Notes under the pieces: model-generated
Seen by the model: only the letters and a program-made list of their open reading frames with translations
Told to the model about the DNA's origin: nothing
Databases searched by the model: none
Virus record (IMG/VR): IMGVR_UViG_3300042892_004016
Location: 1-64,000 of that record
Length of the DNA: 64,000 nt
Source of the DNA: a virus
Direction: 5' to 3' (one strand)
Translations under genes and position numbers: made by a program
Shown here: positions 52,014 through 60,553 of the stretch, in pieces
Position numbering within the stretch: position 1 is the stretch's first letter
How the letters are laid out: each line of letters starts with the position of its first letter

Positions 52014-52478
52014 GATCGAGGTTCCTCGATCCTCCTTGAGTCAGCCGGGGTAAGGCCCGTAGCCGATGGATCTGGAGTATGCCCAAGAGTGATCTTGGGG
52101 AATACCGAGAGGGCAATCAATATAGGGAACCCTCAATGAGTTTATAGTACACTTTGTCTTGAAACTATAAAACATGCGTCGCGGAAGAATTGTGTTAGGC
52201 ACAATAGCTTCACTACAGTCCCATCAAACTTTACAGAGCGACCGGTGGCGAATAATAGCAGAAAAGAGCTGATTATTCGGGGAACAGACAACAAAGGATG
52301 ATGGTCATGGCATGTTTATGATTTTTCCATTGGTAGTGCTTAATAGCACTACCATGGCTTCTAATCGGCATGTGAGTCTTAATACTAATAAGATACCAGT
52401 AAATTAATCCCGAACATATGAGTGAGTGAAACGAACGAATAGAGAAGGGATTAGATGAGCGTTAGCTCATCTCTAGAG
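52014..52478 (+). ncRNA. Candidate large structured non-coding RNA
   Basis: A stretch of about 500 bases between two convergent gene sets with no convincing protein. Nine local hairpins follow one another: 52014-52031 (8 bp), 52077-52105 (CCCAAGA-GTGA-TCTTGGG plus GTAT/ATAC), 52109-52134, 52141-52171 (8 bp), 52184-52211 (TTGTG/CACAA plus GAAG/CTTC), 52249-52279 (CGAATAAT+AGC), 52327-52357 (10 bp perfect plus CCA/TGG), 52405-52453 (7 bp) and 52454-52471 (7 bp, directly abutting the last). The plus strand is favoured: one loop is a GNRA (GTGA) and unpaired parts are A-rich. It may belong to phage-borne ornate RNAs such as GOLLD or ROOL, or be new; I cannot match it. Ends and promoter are uncertain. 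Confidence 0.65.
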
Positions 52479-52519
52479 TAGTAAATGATATAACCCATTA
52501 GCATATGGTGTGCTATGGC

Positions 52520-52696
52520 TTAGAAGAATGGCATCTGTGATTTCTTGGTAGTCTCTAAGTTTTCTTCAATAATCTCATTAAGTGATACCAGTTCGTCAGG
52601 ACTCATGTTCAACACATCAGTATAAGATACTGACCCGCGCATGTACCAGGCTATTCTTTGTGCGTTCTTTTTGATAGCCTTTACGTCTTTCTCCAT
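52520..52696 (-). CDS. 58-aa protein downstream of gp26, likely tail-assembly factor
   Basis: 58 residues: helical, with RIAWYMRGSVSYTDVLNM followed by SPDELVSLNEIIEEN and ETTKKSQMPFF. I recall this WYMRG...NLETTKKS..PFF pattern from small proteins between baseplate hub genes of marine T4-like phages, where they may act as tail-assembly chaperones; this memory could not be checked. Separated by 47 bases from gp26 on the same strand. In T4 this position is gene 51, a longer hub-assembly catalyst, so equivalence is uncertain. Confidence 0.6.
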   Translation of the reverse strand: MEKDVKAIKKNAQRIAWYMRGSVSYTDVLNMSPDELVSLNEIIEENLETTKKSQMPFF

Positions 52697-52743
52697 ATTT
52701 TCAACCAGCTTCGTTATACCCGGGGAGTCTAGGTATAGAAGCT

Positions 52744-53574
52744 TTAGCCGAAAAAATCGCTTACATTCAACGTGAATGGTTGATCATATTCATGTTGACA
52801 ACTGTTACATGCGATATGCAACGGCTTGGTCTGCGTAGTCTCTCTTAGTGCCACACTGCGATCTTTGATCATATCAAACGTGTTCTTGTCAGTGTTGTAC
52901 AAGAAATCCAGTATGTATGGCTTTTCAGTAACCACTAGTTCTGGTGTGGCAATGTATTCAATGGTATTGGCCAGTACTTCTACCGTGGAATCAGATATGA
53001 TCTTCAGTGCTTCACTTGTTCTTTTTTCTTTATCTGCTCCTTCTTCCATGGCGCTGATACTGTAGAACAGCTTTTGCATCTCAAACTGCTTGATGGTACT
53101 GGCAGTGAGTTCTTTGAATGACAGTGATTTGAACTTGATTTTGAGATCGTTGATATGCAGTGGAATCTCATAATCACCGGGTACAAAGTTGTTGAGTACA
53201 ATACTCAAACTAACGCCATATTGTGCTGTTTCGCTGCAGCTGGGGCAAGTGACTTCCATTTCCATTTCATTGCCGTTTGTTGCAATTTTGATAGCCACCA
53301 GTATGGCATCCAGATCAGTGCTGCTGATTGCCCAGGCATCGTGTATGCAGGGTACGCAACTGCGTATGATGTCTACAACTGCGCTGCCGTTGTACAGTGC
53401 GTCTGGGGTTTTGCTGGTAATCTCATCAATTGCCGTCATGGGATAGACTGGAATTTCTCCGGTTTCGGGCATAGAAATAGTGGCTGCAGTGTAGCCCAAG
53501 CCCCTGCTGGGCAATTTCAAATAGATGCCGGGTCTGCGAAAATACTGTTTTAGTGGGTTATGATCTATGCTCAT
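52744..53574 (-). CDS. 26: Baseplate hub subunit gp26-like
   Basis: 276 residues (T4 gp26 208). The N-terminus YFRRPGIYLKLPSRGLGY is typical. Two CxxC pairs (VTCPSCSETAQYG near residue 110; HIACNSCQHEYDQPF near the end) plus CVPC near 73 suggest zinc binding. EIPVYPMTAIDEITSKTPDA is conserved in the family. Gp26 is needed for hub assembly. Strong AGGAGAAA ribosome site. Its promoter region overlaps that of the divergent tape-measure gene. Confidence 0.75.
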   Translation of the reverse strand: MSIDHNPLKQYFRRPGIYLKLPSRGLGYTAATISMPETGEIPVYPMTAIDEITSKTPDALYNGSAVVDIIRSCVPCIHDAWAISSTDLDAILVAIKIATNGNEMEMEVTCPSCSETAQYGVSLSIVLNNFVPGDYEIPLHINDLKIKFKSLSFKELTASTIKQFEMQKLFYSISAMEEGADKEKRTSEALKIISDSTVEVLANTIEYIATPELVVTEKPYILDFLYNTDKNTFDMIKDRSVALRETTQTKPLHIACNSCQHEYDQPFTLNVSDFFG

Positions 53575-53605
53575 TGATTTCTCCTAATATGGGCTGGTTG
53601 ACAGA

Positions 53606-53629
53606 CTAAATATACTGAGAAGTATTTAG
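53606..53629. promoter_or_regulatory. Overlapping divergent late promoter boxes
   Basis: CTAAATA on the plus strand (53606-53612) and CTAAATA on the minus strand (53623-53629) face each other, 10 bases apart, between gp26 (leftward) and the tape-measure-like gene (rightward). Expected start sites near 53618 (+) and 53617 (-) overlap. Confidence 0.6.
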
Positions 53630-53654
53630 TGGGTAAAAGCAACCGGATAATATA

Positions 53655-55898
53655 ATGGCAGATCAAAGAGAAATACTAGAAGAATTGAACCGTGCAGCCC
53701 GTAGTTTGAGCGATGCCAGTGCGCAGCTGGATCAAAGCAATAGGGCGGCCTCAGTGACTGTCAATCAGGCCGTTAACAGCCTGCAGCTAATGGGATCAGG
53801 TGCAATAGAGTTTTCCCGATCACTGACCAATGGACAAGAGGGCATGTCAAAATATGGTTCTGCTATTGCTGACGCGGCCAGCGGTCTGGGCGGACTGGCG
53901 CAGTTGGCTGGTGGTCCATTTACGTTTGTGCTGGGCGGGCTGATAAAAATAGTGGGCGCAGTGGTGGGTTCAGTGCTGAAAAGCAATGACACCATAATAT
54001 CAGGCTATGACAAGCTGGCTGATGTGGGCGGAGCTGCCGCATTCAGTACTGATAGCTTGATGGCAGCGGCCGGCGCTGCAGATTTTCCCGTCGCAAACGG
54101 TTCCTTTACTAAATTAGTTGACACCATGAGTAAAATGGGCGGAGACCTAATGGGTCTGGGCTCCACCGCTGGTGAAGGCATGAAAAACTTCCTAAAGATA
54201 TCCACTGTGGGGGCTGATGTAAGGCATCAGTTTAACAGATTGGGTATCAGCCAGGAAAAACTCACTCAGGTTCAGGCTCAATATGTGTCTACTCAGTTGA
54301 AGATTGGTGGATTACAGAACAAAGAAACAGACCAATTACGTAAAGAATCATTAGAATACGCCACAGAGCTGATTGAACTGTCTGCAGTAACTGGTCAAAG
54401 TGTAGATCAGATTGCAAAAAATCGGGATGAGGATGCGAAAAATTTAGCTTGGCAATTAAAGTCACGTGAGATACTGGCGCAGGCAAATGGCGAGGCCATT
54501 ATGAAGCGGCTGAATGCTGGGCTTGAGTTATCCAGCAAATATGGCGCAGAGCAACGTTCGGGTATACGCGATGCTATGTCAAGGGATGCCCTGATTACAC
54601 CCGAAGCAATAAGTTTGGGTAATCAATTTGCTCTTGCTGGTGACGATTTGTTGCAGGCAATTGCTGATCTCAAAGCTGATAGAATTACTGCGACTGATTT
54701 TGACCTGCGCATGAAGGTCGCCATAAACAAAGTTGCAGACCAATATGGCCGAACTTTTATGCTGGCTGGAAACGATACTGCAAAACAAACGGCTATAACT
54801 TCAGACAGCCTAACAGGCGCCGCCAAACAGATAGCCAAGGGCAGTCTTGATCAAGCTGCACTTGACGTAGCTGCGGGTAAAGTACGCGCTGACTCTGCAA
54901 AACAAGCCCAAGATGCATTAAAGGATACCAGCCTGGCACTGGCAGAAGCTTTTGACAAGTTTATATCATTGATATCAGGCGCAGTTAACAGAGGATTTGA
55001 GGCCTTGATGTATGCGTTTAAGGCCTTGACCAAGGGTATTTTTAAATTTTTAACCAGTCATGCCTCATTATTTGGAGCCGAGGACATGGATCAGTCGCTT
55101 CCCTACATGTTTGACAGCATTGAAGATTTGGTCAAGATGCAACAAGCTTCAGTTGCTGCCCTGGCTGAAGTGGAAGGAAAAAAACTGTGGGTGCTGAAGC
55201 AAAAAGGACCGAAGCCGAATATAGCTGAGGGCTTGATAGCAACAGCCAGGATGAATCTGATTGAGGGAGAAGAAAAAAAAGTCAAGGCTCAGAAGGCTGG
55301 GGTTACGTTGGCGTTGCAGCAATTGTTGGGCACAAAGGATGTAGACAAAGCACTCAAAGAAAAAGAAGCGGCAGCGGCAGTTGAGCGCAAAAAACAAGAG
55401 ATAAAGGACGCAGCAGCAAAGGTCAGCGCACCCGTAGCAGCTATTAGCGCTAATGTTGAGGCACCAGCTGCTGCTGCAGCACCAAAAACTATTTCAATCG
55501 GCGCTGGCACGGTTGCTCCTCCAACTGAAAAATTTGATAAGGGCGGCGTAGCCAAGCACCCAATGATGTCATTGGGTGCCAGTCCCAATAGTGGACCCAT
55601 AGATATCTCATTACCTGGCGGTAGAGATATTCCCACTACCCTGGAGATGCCGGCAAACCTAACCAGCCAGCGAGATAGTCTATTAACTCAAACTGAAAGC
55701 ATAGACAGAATCTTATCTGGATATACGTCCAATCTTACTGCTGCAGTGGGTAATACTCCTACCACCGCACCAGCATCGACCAGGTCGTTCAATAATGATA
55801 TGATAGTAGCACTATCATACAAACTGGATGAGTTGTTGAATAAAATGAAAGACAATACCAGTTTGCAGAGCGAATTACTAGCACTTTCAAAAAGATAA
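53655..55898 (+). CDS. Tape-measure-like tail protein 1 (747 aa)
   Basis: N-terminal coiled-coil region (EILEELNRAARSLSDASAQL), a glycine/alanine hydrophobic stretch near residues 75-115 (GLGGLAQLAGG, VLGGLIKIVGAVVGSVL), a long helical body, a second hydrophobic segment near 440, then a Lys/Ala-rich coil (ALKEKEAAAAVERKKQE) and a C-terminal segment FDKGGVAKHP as in tape-measure tails. It shares layout and motifs (LGIS/LGIG-QEKLTQ/EQLNKMQ) with the next gene, so the two are paralogues. Tape-measure proteins set tail length and enter the envelope on injection. T4 gp29 is the functional analogue, but homology is not shown. Confidence 0.6.
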   Translation: MADQREILEELNRAARSLSDASAQLDQSNRAASVTVNQAVNSLQLMGSGAIEFSRSLTNGQEGMSKYGSAIADAASGLGGLAQLAGGPFTFVLGGLIKIVGAVVGSVLKSNDTIISGYDKLADVGGAAAFSTDSLMAAAGAADFPVANGSFTKLVDTMSKMGGDLMGLGSTAGEGMKNFLKISTVGADVRHQFNRLGISQEKLTQVQAQYVSTQLKIGGLQNKETDQLRKESLEYATELIELSAVTGQSVDQIAKNRDEDAKNLAWQLKSREILAQANGEAIMKRLNAGLELSSKYGAEQRSGIRDAMSRDALITPEAISLGNQFALAGDDLLQAIADLKADRITATDFDLRMKVAINKVADQYGRTFMLAGNDTAKQTAITSDSLTGAAKQIAKGSLDQAALDVAAGKVRADSAKQAQDALKDTSLALAEAFDKFISLISGAVNRGFEALMYAFKALTKGIFKFLTSHASLFGAEDMDQSLPYMFDSIEDLVKMQQASVAALAEVEGKKLWVLKQKGPKPNIAEGLIATARMNLIEGEEKKVKAQKAGVTLALQQLLGTKDVDKALKEKEAAAAVERKKQEIKDAAAKVSAPVAAISANVEAPAAAAAPKTISIGAGTVAPPTEKFDKGGVAKHPMMSLGASPNSGPIDISLPGGRDIPTTLEMPANLTSQRDSLLTQTESIDRILSGYTSNLTAAVGNTPTTAPASTRSFNNDMIVALSYKLDELLNKMKDNTSLQSELLALSKR

Positions 55899-55904
55899 CA
55901 ACCA

Positions 55905-58403
55905 ATGGCCGAAGAACAGAATCCAGCAGAGTACAATGACCTCGTAAGAGACTTTACCAATGCGACCAAGCAATCGGAAGCGTCGGCCAAGCGTGGCAAG
56001 GATACAGTAGACACATTGAAGTTTGCAATTAGAGACTTGGGTAGAGTGGGCAAGACGGCCTTTACTGGTATACTTGATGTCAATGGCAGTTTTAGTTCAA
56101 TGAATAATTCAGTAACCAGCGCGGGCAATATGCTGCGAAGGCTAACTGGTAGCAATTATAAAACCACAACTGCGCTGTCATTGGTAATCACTGGCATTGA
56201 AAAAACAATAAAATCATTGTTTGGATTCAATGATTCGATGATTAAGTTTTATGACGGATTGGGTGAGTACGGTATAACTGTAGGTCACAGTTCGGATCAA
56301 CTGCTGAAATTGGCACACAGTGCTGGGTACTATTTGGAAAAGTCCGAGGCGTTCTCTAAGCTGTTGACTGAAACTGGCGACTCCCTGCTAGCATTGGCAC
56401 CAACTGCCTCCGAGGGAGCGGACAAGTTGGCGCTGATATTTAATAATACTCAGGGTAAAACACAAGAAGAATTTCTCAAGTTGGGCATAGGTCCCGAACA
56501 ACTGAATAAGATGCAGCTTGATTATATCAAATTGCAGTCAGGATATGGCGCCAAGCTTTCAGGAAATGCGGATCAAATCAGAGAAAGATCAGTGCAGTAT
56601 GCACTAAGCATTAACAAGCTGTCCATGTTGACCGGAGCCAGACGAGAAGCGGTGGCACAGACTCTTGCTGCGGCAAATGCAGATACCAAATTTGCACTAA
56701 AAAAACGCATGCTTGAGCAAGAGGGCAACCTACAGGCCATAGATGCGTTCGATCAAACAGGCACTCTGCTCAATATTACTCTGGGTGAAAAACACGCGGC
56801 TGCATTCAGAGACCTAGCTGCCAACCATACTGCTACTACACTAGAAGGCAAAGCATTGCTGTCAAAAACTGGTGGTAGGATAGTGGGTTGGGTTAGGCAG
56901 TTGGAAGCAGGTCAACTGACTGGAATTGATGTTGCCAAACTTATTGCCAAAACGGAATCAGAATATGTCAGGACTAACCAAGAAGCGGTGAGTGCTAGTG
57001 AAGACTTTCGTAACAACATGTTTTTGAATGGTAAAAGCATGACGGCTGATGCAATACTATCGCAAATAAAAACAGAAAAAGATGTAGAAGAAATGATTAA
57101 AAAACGTCAAGCAGGAATAGACGACGCCAAGCGTCTGCAGAACAGTCAATTGAATACGGAGAGAACGGTTAATATAGCTTTGGATAGGTTAAAACTTGCT
57201 GTGTCCGGCCCTGCCAATTCTGTGTTTATTTGGTTGATTAAAAAAATGACACAGTTGGCGACTGGAGTATTAAAACTAGCGCTACAGCTACCAATTGGAG
57301 AAACACTAAAAGAAAATTTGGAAGAATTTCGTAAAATTTTAGGCGGCGATGTCGAAATACAGCAACAGCTTGATGATATTAACAAAGAAGTCAGCAGAAC
57401 CTCAGAGGAAACTGAAGTCTATGCAAGGATCAGCGGCAATCTTGTGGCTGCAGAAAAAGAAAAAGCACTGGCAGAACAACAGAATATACTACTAACAAAA
57501 AGAATACAAGCTGGAGAAACAATTGATCCCAACATATTACGAGAAAATGAACTTAACCTAACCAAAAAACGAGCTGAAGTAGCAGAAATCAAAAAACGCG
57601 AAGCTGATTTGCTTAAAGGTAGAACTGTGGTTCAACTTGAAGCAGAAAAAAAAGAAGCTGAGGCTCGTAGAGAAAGATACAGAGAAACACTACGTCCTCA
57701 TGAGGTAACTGCATATGAGGAAAGACGAGTTCAAGAGGCCAAACAACAGGCCAATAATTACTCTGGTCTTAATATTAAGGGCGCTGAATCTATAGCAGGT
57801 GGGCCAGTGGATCCCAAACTTATAGAATTGGCCAGACGAATACAGGCCGCAATTCCGGGGGTAAAATTTACGGCGTTCAACGACTTAACTCATAAACGTG
57901 GCAAACACGTTACTGGAACTGCTTTGGATTTTACCATGGATCCTCCACCCAAGAATGCAGAAGAAGCCAAACTGATAAAGAAAAAGTTGTATGATTTGGG
58001 ATTTAGTACCGCATTGGACGAGTATTTTACAGAACGGTCACCCGGTGCTACAGGACCCCACTTTCATGCGGCCTTTGCTGAAGGAGGTGTAGCAACCGGT
58101 TCCAAATCAGGATACGAGGTAACACTGCATGGAACTGAAGCTATCATTCCACTGTTGCCCAATAACACAGTACCAATAAAATTAAAAAATAAAGACAAAT
58201 TATCAGATTTTAGCAGCATAACCAATTCAATCAAATCTAAATTAGCTGATGTTATGGCTAACCAGATAAACAGTGCTGCAGGCAATGATGCACTCACTGA
58301 ATTGTTGGTTAACATGATTAGAGGCAAATTCGTTGCCATGATATCACAAGTAGAAATGAGCAATTCGGTACAGAGTGAGCTAAAAATGTACCTACGTAAC
58401 TAA
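55905..58403 (+). CDS. Tape-measure-like tail protein 2 with M15 (VanY-type) peptidase domain (832 aa)
   Basis: Paralogue of the gene before it (EEFLKLGIGPEQLNKMQLDY, LSINKLSMLTGARREAV) but with an added enzyme domain at about residues 625-725. Zinc-ligand motifs match peptidase M15: HVTGTALDFTM (His and Asp near residue 668-675) and GPHFHAAF (near 718). M15 enzymes cut the peptide bridges of peptidoglycan, so the tail could open the wall during entry; the spike protein lacks a lysozyme, which would make this the entry hydrolase. It ends with the tape-measure motif EGGVATGSKSGYEVTLHGTE. Six bases after the preceding stop. Confidence 0.65.
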   Translation: MAEEQNPAEYNDLVRDFTNATKQSEASAKRGKDTVDTLKFAIRDLGRVGKTAFTGILDVNGSFSSMNNSVTSAGNMLRRLTGSNYKTTTALSLVITGIEKTIKSLFGFNDSMIKFYDGLGEYGITVGHSSDQLLKLAHSAGYYLEKSEAFSKLLTETGDSLLALAPTASEGADKLALIFNNTQGKTQEEFLKLGIGPEQLNKMQLDYIKLQSGYGAKLSGNADQIRERSVQYALSINKLSMLTGARREAVAQTLAAANADTKFALKKRMLEQEGNLQAIDAFDQTGTLLNITLGEKHAAAFRDLAANHTATTLEGKALLSKTGGRIVGWVRQLEAGQLTGIDVAKLIAKTESEYVRTNQEAVSASEDFRNNMFLNGKSMTADAILSQIKTEKDVEEMIKKRQAGIDDAKRLQNSQLNTERTVNIALDRLKLAVSGPANSVFIWLIKKMTQLATGVLKLALQLPIGETLKENLEEFRKILGGDVEIQQQLDDINKEVSRTSEETEVYARISGNLVAAEKEKALAEQQNILLTKRIQAGETIDPNILRENELNLTKKRAEVAEIKKREADLLKGRTVVQLEAEKKEAEARRERYRETLRPHEVTAYEERRVQEAKQQANNYSGLNIKGAESIAGGPVDPKLIELARRIQAAIPGVKFTAFNDLTHKRGKHVTGTALDFTMDPPPKNAEEAKLIKKKLYDLGFSTALDEYFTERSPGATGPHFHAAFAEGGVATGSKSGYEVTLHGTEAIIPLLPNNTVPIKLKNKDKLSDFSSITNSIKSKLADVMANQINSAAGNDALTELLVNMIRGKFVAMISQVEMSNSVQSELKMYLRN

Positions 58404-58406
58404 AAG

Positions 58407-58413
58407 CTAAATA
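58407..58413 (+). promoter_or_regulatory. Candidate late promoter box directly before portal gene (CTAAATA)
   Basis: CTAAATA with 5 nt to the ATG of gene 20 and no Shine-Dalgarno site. T4 geometry would place +1 on the ATG itself. Confidence 0.55.
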
Positions 58414-58418
58414 ATACT

Positions 58419-60191
58419 ATGTCATATAAAAAGCGTTTTTCTGGATCAAATACCACCGGTCAACTGAGTCCCATATCGGGAATAAACAGTAATACCAGTA
58501 ACTGGAACAGTACTGGCAAGAGCACTGGTTACAATAATCAAGAATTTGGTTACAAAAACTACATGAACAGGCTGCCCGAAGTGTACACTGGGCACCCAAA
58601 TCGCATTGAGCGTTACAATCAGTACGAAATGATGGACGTGGATGCTGAAGTAAACGCCTGTCTAGACATCATTGCTGAGTTCAGTACACAGAAAAATGAA
58701 CACAACGGCACACCATTTAACATTGATTTCAGAGAAGATCCAACTGAACATGAAGTCGATATAGTCAAAAAACAACTACAGCAATGGTGTAAACTGAACG
58801 AATTTGATACCAGAGCATTCAAAGTTTTCAGAAACTCCATCAAGTACGGTGATCAAGTATTCATTCGTGACCCAGAAAACTTCAAGTTATACTGGGTGGA
58901 CATGACCAAGGTAACCAAGGTCATTGTCAACGAAAGCGAAGGCAAGAAGCCGGAGCAGTATGTAGTCAAGGATATAAATCCAAATCTAGAAAATCTATCA
59001 GTGGCACAGAAAGTGTCAACTGATTTTGCCGCCAATCCCAGTACTGGTTTTGGTGGTACTGGTGGTGGCGGAGCAGCACAGGGATATACGGTGCCATCTA
59101 TGCCCGGCGGAACCACAGGCAGCAGATTTAGTTTGGGACAGAATGAAGCAGCAATTGATGCCAAACATATTGTGCATCTTAGCTTGACTGAGGGCTTGGA
59201 TCGTTACTGGCCATTTGGTCAGAGTATCTTAGAGAACATCTTTAAAGTATACAAGCAAAAAGAATTATTAGAAGATGCGATTTTGATCTATCGTATCAGT
59301 CGTGCCCCAGAGCGCAGAATGTTCAAGATTGATGTGGGTAACATGCCCAGTCACATGGCCATGGCGTTTGTGGACAGAGTTAAGAACGAGATTCATCAGC
59401 GCAGAATACCCAGCGCTGCAGGTGGTCAAAGTGGCATGGATGCCACTTACAACCCATTGAGCATGAACGAAGACTACTTCTTTCCCATGACAGCAGACGG
59501 TCGTGGTAGCACAGTTGAGATGCTGCAAGGCGGTCAAAATCTGGGTGAAATTGACGACTTAAAGTATTTTAACAACAGATTAGCACGTGGGTTACGTGTG
59601 CCCAGCAGCTACTTGCCAACTGGTCCAGACGATGGACAGTCACCATTGAACGATGGTAGAGTTGGTACTGCAATGATTCAGGAATTCAGATTCAACGAAT
59701 ATTGCAAAAGACTACAGAACTACATCAGTCAGAAGTTTGATGAAGAATTCAAACTGTTTCTAAGATGGCGTGGATTCAACATTGATTCAGGTTTGTTTGA
59801 CATCAAGTTCAACGAACCACAGAACTTTGCTGCGTATCGTCAAAGCGAACTGGACAAGGACCGAGTGGCAACATTTGGTGCCATGGAAGGCTTTCCCTAT
59901 ATATCCAAACGTTTTGCTCTCAAGCGTTTCTTGGGATTGAGCGAAGAAGAAATAAAAGAAAACGAACAAATGTGGCGTGAAGAACGTGAGAAGCCTGAGG
60001 ATACTGAACCCAAGGGCAGCGATCTTAGAAATATTGGTATCAGCGCAGGTGACATGGAATCTGATATGGAAGAAATAGCTGGCATGGAAGCACCACCAGA
60101 AGAAACGGAACCAGGTGCAGTGGCTCCACAAGTACCGGGTCCTGAAGCACTGGGTGGTTTACCTGCAGCTCCAACTCCTACTGGAATGTAA
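58419..60191 (+). CDS. 20: Portal vertex protein gp20
   Basis: 590 residues (T4 524). Recognised by NRIERYNQYEMMDVDAEVNA, CLDIIAEFSTQ, FKVFRNSIKYGDQVFIRD, DRYWPFGQSILENIFKVYKQ, YRISRAPERRMFKIDVGNMP and NRLARGLRVPSSYLPTG. A glycine-rich insert (near residue 205-235) and an acidic C-terminal extension are typical of marine T4-likes. Twelve copies form the channel for DNA packaging at the head vertex and nucleate head assembly. Begins the head operon. Confidence 0.95.
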   Translation: MSYKKRFSGSNTTGQLSPISGINSNTSNWNSTGKSTGYNNQEFGYKNYMNRLPEVYTGHPNRIERYNQYEMMDVDAEVNACLDIIAEFSTQKNEHNGTPFNIDFREDPTEHEVDIVKKQLQQWCKLNEFDTRAFKVFRNSIKYGDQVFIRDPENFKLYWVDMTKVTKVIVNESEGKKPEQYVVKDINPNLENLSVAQKVSTDFAANPSTGFGGTGGGGAAQGYTVPSMPGGTTGSRFSLGQNEAAIDAKHIVHLSLTEGLDRYWPFGQSILENIFKVYKQKELLEDAILIYRISRAPERRMFKIDVGNMPSHMAMAFVDRVKNEIHQRRIPSAAGGQSGMDATYNPLSMNEDYFFPMTADGRGSTVEMLQGGQNLGEIDDLKYFNNRLARGLRVPSSYLPTGPDDGQSPLNDGRVGTAMIQEFRFNEYCKRLQNYISQKFDEEFKLFLRWRGFNIDSGLFDIKFNEPQNFAAYRQSELDKDRVATFGAMEGFPYISKRFALKRFLGLSEEEIKENEQMWREEREKPEDTEPKGSDLRNIGISAGDMESDMEEIAGMEAPPEETEPGAVAPQVPGPEALGGLPAAPTPTGM

Positions 60192-60196
60192 CTTGT

Positions 60197-60204
60197 GATA
60201 AATA
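60197..60204 (+). promoter_or_regulatory. Candidate late promoter box (GATAAATA)
   Basis: Just after the portal stop, 18 nt before the ATG of the small head gene; AGGA follows as ribosome site. Confidence 0.5.
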
Positions 60205-60222
60205 CATTATAGGAACCACCGG

Positions 60223-60444
60223 ATGAAACTTTTTGAAATGTTCGAGCCAGCAGTTAAGGGTTATCAAGATGAAGAAGATGACAATAGCAAGCCACGGTGG
60301 AAAGAAAGTCGCAAGACTAAACTTACCCTAAGACAAATAAACAAGTTGCGCAAGATGAATGATGTGCGCAGCTACGAAAAAGCACAGAGTTTAAAGAAAA
60401 TACGCAATCAATACAAACCAGTTGAACAAGCACCCGTAATGTAA
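60223..60444 (+). CDS. Small basic head-core protein (gp67 position)
   Basis: 73 residues: acidic start (EDDNSK after GYQDEE), then strongly basic helical region (RKTKLTLRQINKLRKMNDVR, KAQSLKKIRNQYK). It sits directly between portal and scaffold/protease genes, the place of T4 gene 67 (prohead core). No detailed homology to gp67 can be claimed from composition. A terminator follows. Confidence 0.55.
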   Translation: MKLFEMFEPAVKGYQDEEDDNSKPRWKESRKTKLTLRQINKLRKMNDVRSYEKAQSLKKIRNQYKPVEQAPVM

Positions 60445-60474
60445 AAGTTCAGCTATTTCCCGCCAAAACGCAAA

Positions 60475-60499
60475 AAAACAGCACATATTGTGCTGTTTT
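60475..60499 (+). terminator. Rho-independent terminator in head operon
   Basis: Perfect 11-bp inverted repeat (AAAACAGCACA / TGTGCTGTTTT) with a TAT loop and a T-run after it; symmetrical A-run suggests it can work on both strands. Followed by a fresh CTAAATA box. Confidence 0.8.
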
Positions 60500-60511
60500 C
60501 TCAGCTATGCA

Positions 60512-60518
60512 CTAAATA
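60512..60518 (+). promoter_or_regulatory. Candidate late promoter box (CTAAATA) of scaffold-protease-capsid genes
   Basis: Lies just after the terminator and 35 nt before the next ATG, with AGGAGA as ribosome site. It would restart transcription for the head-core, protease, scaffold and capsid genes. Confidence 0.6.
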
Positions 60519-60553
60519 ATTTCACGAAGCCATTTCTATAGGAGAACTTTACA

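Noticed and set aside
52003-52031. Minus-strand terminator (GATCGAGG hairpin followed by T7)
   Set aside because: The hairpin and T-run are 7 bases apart, and the same hairpin fits as the first helix of the plus-strand RNA; possible but not secure.
52014-52478. Group I intron or RNase P RNA
   Set aside because: I could not find the group I core (P, Q, R, S elements) or the conserved RNase P segments; there are no flanking exons to join.
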